The notes under the pieces are model-generated. The model was not told the origin of the DNA and did not search any database. It was given only the letters and a program-made list of their open reading frames with translations. From Podila epigama (taxonomy: Eukaryota > Mortierellomycota > Mortierellomycetes > Mortierellales > Mortierellaceae), in contig JAAAVE010000027.1 of NCBI GenBank assembly GCA_015679605.1, positions 33,588 through 47,367 on the forward strand: a stretch of DNA of 13,780 nucleotides, in the 5' to 3' direction. Each line of letters begins with the position of its first letter. Positions within the stretch are counted from its first letter, which is position 1. A program made the position numbers and the translations under genes. Shown in pieces: positions 8,361-13,780 of this stretch.

Positions 8361-8620
8361 GTTTTGCCCAAGATATGAGAAAGAATGAGGATTGGATTGG
8401 ATTGGATTGGATTGGATGCAGAATCACACGACTGAAAGAAAAAGATGGTTAGAGAAACGTCAATGAAATCTCTCTTCAGTGTGGCTTTGCACAGAAGACA
8501 TGTTGCTCCATGAACCATGATGAAGCGAGAGCCAAGATGTGTGCGCATCAAACAATTCATCTATCCTAACATACAACACATTCATTCACATCTCTTTCAT
8601 CCTGACAAAAAGCAGCAGCA
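8361..8620. promoter_or_regulatory. Shared 260-bp promoter between NCBP3 (-) and GPI7 (+)
   Basis: The two start codons face away from each other across 260 bp, so the region must hold both promoters and both 5' leaders. It contains the tandem CCAAT/ATTGG array near the NCBP3 side and a CA/CT-rich leader (about 8550-8618) on the GPI7 side. No clear TATA box is seen for either gene. Confidence 0.7.
8391..8415. repeat. Five tandem ATTGG (CCAAT) pentamers
   Basis: Five perfect copies of ATTGG lie head to tail on the + strand, which is CCAAT on the NCBP3 transcript strand. The array begins 31 bp upstream of the NCBP3 ATG and about 205 bp upstream of the GPI7 ATG. CCAAT is the core site of the HAP/NF-Y complex. 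It could be a regulatory array, a 5' UTR element, or a simple satellite. Confidence 0.85.
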
Positions 8621-11600
8621 ATGAGGCCCTGGATCCTATACTGCTTTCTGGTGGCCTCATCCCTGTGCCAGCTCGTAGGCTTGGTCATGTTTGCCAAAGG
8701 CTTCTTCCCTTACAAGTCCATATCAACCACTTTTGCCTCGATGGACGATCTACCCGCTGTTCCTTATCAGGACAGCTCCTCAGAAACACAAGATCGCGCT
8801 CCTATCCGGCCGCGTTATGGAAAACTTGTCGTGATGCTCGTCGATGCCCTCAGAAGGTACAGGAAGTTATGCCTTTGAACTTTTATTTTTTTTCGCGTCT
8901 CTTTCTTTCGTCCTTTCTCGCGCGCGCGTCATTGAGCTAACAGAGAGTGCGGTTATCGTCTCGTTCGTTTCCTAGTGACTTTTTGTATGGTAACGAGTCC
9001 GACTTTCATTTCGCTCAAAGGTATCGTAAACAGCCATGGACAAAAGAAAACAAACCCCTTGAGAACAAAAAAAAGACTTGAATCATGGAAATGGTATATC
9101 ACCCAATGTGGCTACTCACCACACGATGGATCACGATATTATTCCTTTTACAACACATAGCCTTATCAACAACAATCAAGCACTGCCCTTCACGGCAATT
9201 GCATCTGCACCTACTGTCACTCTACCACGACTCAAGGCCCTAACAACAGGCACGGTTCCAAGCTTTCTGGACGCAATCCTCAACATTGCAGAGTCAGATC
9301 AGTCCTCAACGCTAGCTCATCAGGATAATTGGATCGCTCAGTTCGGTCGATCAAAATCACTCAGGAAGAAGCGGCAGGATTCGAACAGAAAGATTGGATT
9401 CTTTGGAGATGACACCTGGGTCAAGTTGTTCCCAGGACAGTTCTTTCGTTCAGACGGCACATCATCGTTCTTTGCCATGGTAACTTTAATGAACCACATA
9501 TCTTGTCTCAGTACTAGTTCTGAGCATTATCGGGCCTAACAAAAGAAAACGCGCTTACTCTTGGCTCTATTCTTACTTCAACTATTAGGACACTGTCGAA
9601 GTAGATAACAATGTTACAAGGCATGTTCTTCCCGAGCTGGTCAAGGACGATTGGGACGCCTTGATTTTTCATTACCTTGGTCTCGACCACGTAGGCCACT
9701 CTGGAGGTCCAAAATCAGCCTTGATGCACCCAAAACAGGCAGAAATGGATACTATCGTAAAGACAATCTACGATACCCTTGCAGATCAGCATCAACAGGA
9801 TGATCTCCCAACACTCTTTCTTCTTTGTGGCGATCACGGCATGAACGAAGTTGGCAACCATGGAGGATCGTCTAGGAGCGAGATTTCAACCGCTTTCTTG
9901 TTCATGAGCCCCCACTTTCAAGAAGACAAGATGACCACCAGGATCAGTGCAATGTTTAATCCTTACCGCGCCAAAGCTACGGAAGAAACTGAAGAATACC
10001 AGTACTACAAAAGCGTCAACCAAGTAGACCTTGTCCCAACCATATCCCTTCTCTTAGGTCTGCCCATCCCAATCAACAGCGTAGGAAAGCTGATTCCTGA
10101 GCTCTTTGACGATTACAGTGGTAACATTTTTTTTCTGTTTTGCCCACTGTCTCTTGCAAAAAAGAAGAAAGAAAACATTGTTATTCTTCCGCAGACTTCA
10201 TCTGAACATGTGCCGTTAATGAAATCTCCAATAATAGACATTGAAAAACTTCGTGCACTACAAATCAACGCTTACCAGGTTGCTAAAGTCTTGAGAGCAA
10301 AGTGGTCAGACTTTGAGCCAGAGGCTTCCATTGTTCTCCAAGCATATAAGACAATGGACGACAATGCTGAAGACCAGGACTCGGACGAGGCAGCTTTTCA
10401 GGCCTGTGCGGGACTAGACTCTGAAAAGTTGCGTCTGGGCTGTTGGTACACCGAAGCATTGGCAGCACATACATCGTTTCTGGAAATGCAAAAAAGTAGC
10501 TCTGGAATCTCATACAAATCTAATGACAAGAATGCCCGCTTTCGTGCAGCTGAAAAGTCATACTCCAAGGTATTTTACATTCTTGTTTGTCATAACTGTG
10601 AAACTGCCCTTGTCTGCACTCCATTCTTGCAATGCATCTGCCAGACCTGCCAGACCTCCCGCGTAACGTTCGTATACTCTAGTTCCTAGACGAGGCGAGC
10701 TCGATGCTCTCAACGGCGCTCAGCAAGTATGACATGCCGCTATTGTCGAATGGATCTCTCATGATGGCATTTGCTGTCGCAGGATTCATTTTCTGTGCCT
10801 TGCAGACCAGACTCTTTTCCGACTTTAAAAAGTCGTGCTGGGAACCGAGCACGACAAATACGACATTTGCCTCCAAGGATAAAGCCTCTAGAGCGATCGT
10901 CTATACGTCTCCAGATGTTGCCCCGCTTCCTTCGTTGGCCCACGTTGCTGTTCCGACTCCTCTTGTCCGCTCTTCGACCTCTACATTCACAACTGGGATG
11001 GTGAATGATATCAACTGGACGATGGTTCGCGGCTTGTCCATTGTGATTTTTGTGCTGTACCTTGTCACACTCTTTGCATCCAGCTTTGTCGAGGAAGAAC
11101 ATCAATTCTGGTACTTTTTCCACATGACTTGGTGGGCGACTCTTGGTATCACAAGCGCACGTTATGTCGTTCCTCGGTCCACGCTCCCGGACGACAAACG
11201 CGCGAGGTTGGATGTCAAACCATACCTTGCAGCAGGATACTGTTTTGCCCAGATGGCTATTCTGAGGTTGTTGCGATCCTGGAATCAGACAGGTGTGTAT
11301 CGTTCCTCCATGTGATGCATTCTACCTTGAGTATTGTACAGGATGAGAAAAAAAAATTGCCTGAATCTTGCACTAGTCACTTACTTTGACATCAACCAAA
11401 ATATTGCATAGGTCAAAAGTACGCTGACCAGATTGACCTCCGGCACTACTTGAACTCGACGTGGACTGGATTCTCAATAGTCTTGTTTGTCGTTGCGATG
11501 GTTGTCATTGCCTTGACCATGATCTCCTTGGTGTATGGTTTCCAACGTGAAATGGGTCGAAACCAGCAGGATTTGACCTCTGCACCTTCTGAGACCATGT

Positions 11601-13264
11601 TGCCGTCTCCATCCTCTCCTTCTCCAGGCTGGCAACCAGTAGTAAGCATGCTGCAAGCGCTGTTGGTGGTTTTGATCGTCTTGGTCACATCCTGGATTTC
11701 TTTGTACAAGCTTGACCTCGAATCGGCCTACTTGGGGGACGCCATCATGTCGCGAATCCACAGTATAATGTTCAGTCTGTCTGCTGTTGGGTACTCGCAC
11801 ATAGCAGCATTACCTTTGGAACAACGTTCTCCATTGGCCGTTTCTGGCTTTGAGCTCGCTCGCGGCTGCTATCTTGGCCTCGGGCTGATTCTCGTACTGA
11901 CCTTGTCACTCAAGGTACTTTCATCGACCCTCGTCCCTCTTCCAGAGTCGAACTCTGCAAGTGACTCCTTATCTGATGCCGCGTTTGTGGACAAGAATGC
12001 AGCTTCCAAGGTCCTTAAAGACAAGGCGCAGACTCTCTTTGTTCCTTCCATGCTTCTCGGTACTGCCACGTTACTCCTTGTCCTCCTCTCCAGAAGACAC
12101 AATGCTCCTATCTTCATCCTATTTGGATTGCAACTGTGGATGTACCTCGAGTGGATCTCTCTCATCAGACAGCACCCGCTAGACCCCGTTCGACATGGGG
12201 TGAATACTCGCCTTGATGACACCCCAACGCTGCGTTCTAAAATCGCCAATGTTTACGTTGTCGAGTCATCAGACCAGGATACGGAAGGTGTGAATGTCGG
12301 TGGAGCCTCACCAACAAAGTCCCTCGCGCTGGTAGACCTTGCATTCCGTACGCTCCCCGGTCAAAGTTCGATTCACAGCTGCACTGCCCTTCTCTGGATC
12401 CTGTCATCTTTCTTTCTTCTTGGCAACTCCAACTCTATCGCGTCGATTGATATTTCGAACGCGTATGTTGGCATTCAATCCTACGACATCTTCTTGACCG
12501 GTGTCCTCACGTTTGTCTCCAATTGGGCAGGTCCAATCTGGTGGAGCTTGGCCACTGTCACCATGATGTGCTGGGATTTGGAATGGGAGTTTGCATGGTC
12601 ACAACAGATGTCCATGTTGGAACGTGTACGAGCAGAGGAGCAGGCATGGACGACTGTACATGGCTGGAAACAGTCAAAGGAGGACAAACGAGCAGGCACG
12701 AGCCGCAAAATGCGCCGCAAGATCGCACGAGAACGGAAGCTGAAGGCAATCGTGAAGGAGCAAAGATCGACAGTGGTCGCACCCCAAGAGCACACTTTGC
12801 CTCTTTCTGTTCAACATGGGCCCGAGTCACCGATTGGTCATGCCGAGCAGGCTGACAATCAAGGACAGACCAAATCATACTCGGAACACATCCACGATGA
12901 ATCTGAACATTTACAAGCTGAAGAGGACAGTGAGATTGAGTACTTGGAAGAAACGGGAATGACAGAGGATGACAATAATTCGACGCCAATTTTGAATGCC
13001 TTTGCCAGCAAAGGTAAAGATGGTTATCGGCTACATCTTGCGCAGCTGCGTATCGTAGAACATCTCATCCTGACATCCATATTCTTTGGAGTCACCCTGT
13101 ATGCGCTCTCCATTGCTGCCATTATCTTGCGGCACCACCTATTCATCTGGACAGTCTTTTCGCCCAAGGTCTTGTATCAATTTGCATGGACTGCACTCTT
13201 TCAATTTCTTGTACAACTTGTCATTGTTGGTGGTGGCGTGTGGTCGTTAGTGCTGTTGCTCTAG
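8621..13264 (+). CDS. GPI7: GPI ethanolamine phosphate transferase 2 (GPI7/LAS21, PIGG)
   Basis: This ER membrane enzyme adds ethanolamine phosphate to the second mannose of GPI precursors; in other organisms it works with Gpi11/PIGF. Seven exons: 8621-8856, 8976-9020, 9161-9479, 9589-10120, 10238-10569, 10683-11292, 11412-13264, all GT-AG and in frame, giving 1308 aa. The N-terminal membrane helix (about 5-27) ends in GFFPYK, as in PIGG. The lumenal alkaline-phosphatase-type domain shows VDALRSDF (Asp75), APTVTLPRLKALTTG (putative nucleophile Thr112), FGDDTWVKLFP, EVDNNVTRH, GLDHVGH (Asp233, His237) and CGDHGMNEVGNHGG (Asp282, His283, His291). From about residue 510 there are many hydrophobic segments, RSWNQTGQKYA, and a final pair with RHHLFIWTVFSPKVLY. 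Gpi7 proteins are usually about 830-1000 aa; the excess includes a hydrophilic loop near 1088-1240. The gene is named over GPI13/MCD4 by the GFFP, PRLKALTTG and EVDNNVTRH matches to PIGG. Confidence 0.95.
10121..10237 (+). other. GPI7: GPI7 intron 4, 117 bp, stop-free in frame
   Basis: The donor is GTAACA after codon base 1, and the acceptor is AATAATAG. Splicing gives ELFDDYS joined to DIEKLRALQINAYQVAK, the expected Gpi7 continuity. The nearer acceptor TTCCGCAG (ending 10194) would put a stop two codons later in the phase required, so it is not used with this donor. The intron has T-rich and A-rich tracts unlike the flanking exons. Its length is a multiple of three and it has no in-frame stop. 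Confidence 0.75.
12598..13055 (+). other. GPI7: Charged insertion loop in GPI7
   Basis: Residues about 1088-1240 hold a basic, Lys/Arg-rich helix (KMRRKIARERKLK) followed by a Gln/His/Glu/Asp-rich acidic stretch (DSEIEYLEETGMTEDD). It lies between two hydrophobic segments just before the last membrane pair. It is hydrophilic and low in complexity, and I recall no counterpart in yeast Gpi7 or human PIGG. Its side of the membrane was not determined. Confidence 0.7.
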
Positions 13265-13780
13265 AACGAGAATATATCCGGTCAACAAGCTGTAGTCAAG
13301 GAGAGAGAATTGATTATCATTATTAGTCTGGTCAAGGCCTTTCATACGGCACCTCATCAATTGCATCTAAACTCAATGAGTTATGATATATAGGAAATGG
13401 TCTTTGAGATCCACTCCCTGGAACGTAGCGACTGTAGTATGAATAATACAACATAAAGAGAACTCGCAACGACAAGAAAGCATCCTTTTTAATACTGACC
13501 ATGACTTGGCAAAGAAGATGAGTAACAAACCGAAACGACTAAAGACACACTTTAGAATATATGTGAGTGATATCAAAATGATCATGAGGTTCCATGGTTC
13601 CTTGATGGGAAGAGTTTTTTTTTTTTTTTTTTTTTTTTTTGAGTTATCCTTTTTCAACTCCGTGAGGACTTCATGGCATGTAGTTCGAATGGTTTAGCAG
13701 GCAGAAATCCAGTGAGTCGCTGTAAAAATATAAGCGACATAACAGTTTAGTCATAGATGGAGTTATGCATATGCATGCGT
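13265..13780. other. Downstream region of GPI7, no gene seen
   Basis: These 516 bp follow the GPI7 stop. The sequence is AT-rich with no frame that resembles a protein. The first part is probably GPI7 3' UTR. The frame on the minus strand at 13373-13657 starts inside a lysine-coding poly-T complement and has no recognisable domain. Nothing resembling a tRNA or other RNA gene could be supported. Confidence 0.6.
13615..13640 (+). repeat. 26-nt poly-T homopolymer
   Basis: An uninterrupted run of 26 T. It could be a simple homopolymer, an A-tail trace of an element on the minus strand, or part of a downstream regulatory region. No flanking target-site duplication was recognised. Confidence 0.9.

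Noticed and set aside
8143-8560. Overlapping minus-strand frames upstream of NCBP3
   Set aside because: They cross intron 1, the ATG and the CCAAT array, with no resemblance to a protein.
13615-13640. Poly-T as the tail of a retroposed element
   Set aside because: No flanking duplication, coding remnant or element body was recognised.
13373-13657. 94-aa minus-strand frame with a hydrophobic stretch
   Set aside because: It begins with a lysine run from the poly-T tract, the composition is AT-driven, and there is no domain or promoter evidence.
13680-13735. tRNA-like words (GTTCGAAT, TGGTTTAGC)
   Set aside because: They are in the wrong order for a T-arm and D-arm and no acceptor stem or anticodon arm can be folded around them.

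Overview
The window looks like nuclear DNA of an early-diverging fungus, Mucoromycota or Mortierellomycota-like. The reasons are four closely packed genes, many short GT-AG introns (about 85-240 bp), compact intergenic gaps of 220-420 bp, a glutamine-rich proteome, and a PEX5 that reads like a hybrid of the fungal and animal forms. The taxon is inferred from style and homology recalled by eye; no database was searched.

Layout. (1) Positions 1-2273, + strand: the 3' part of a low-complexity gene, open at the left edge, with poly-Gln, His/Gln, Met/Ser, Asn/Gly and Gly-Gln tracts, three PPGL motifs and a short C-terminal coiled coil. I do not recognise the family. (2) 2693-5691, + strand: PEX5, the PTS1 import receptor, 5 exons and 785 aa. 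Its N-terminal half carries ten WxxxF motifs plus one WxxxY and a PEX7-binding-type box; the C-terminal half is the TPR domain. (3) 5914-8360, - strand, tail-to-tail with PEX5: a fungal homologue of nuclear cap-binding protein subunit 3 (NCBP3), rebuilt here from 6 exons (589 aa), including a 3-codon first coding exon. (4) 8621-13264, + strand, head-to-head with NCBP3 across 260 bp: GPI ethanolamine phosphate transferase 2 (GPI7/LAS21/PIGG), rebuilt from 7 exons (1308 aa). (5) 13265-13780: no gene seen; it holds a 26-T homopolymer.

The four genes serve unrelated housekeeping jobs: a disordered, possibly mRNA-related protein, peroxisomal matrix import, nuclear mRNA cap/export, and GPI-anchor synthesis in the ER. 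No operon-like or mobile system is visible. The only shared regulatory space is the 260 bp between NCBP3 and GPI7, which holds five perfect tandem ATTGG/CCAAT units. The most interesting points lie inside the proteins: the enlarged docking-motif array and PTS2 co-receptor box of PEX5, a 21-nt choice of 3' splice site at its EF motif, a SARNP/Tho1-like RxxRFG motif and RLG repeats in NCBP3, and a 117-nt stop-free intron in GPI7.
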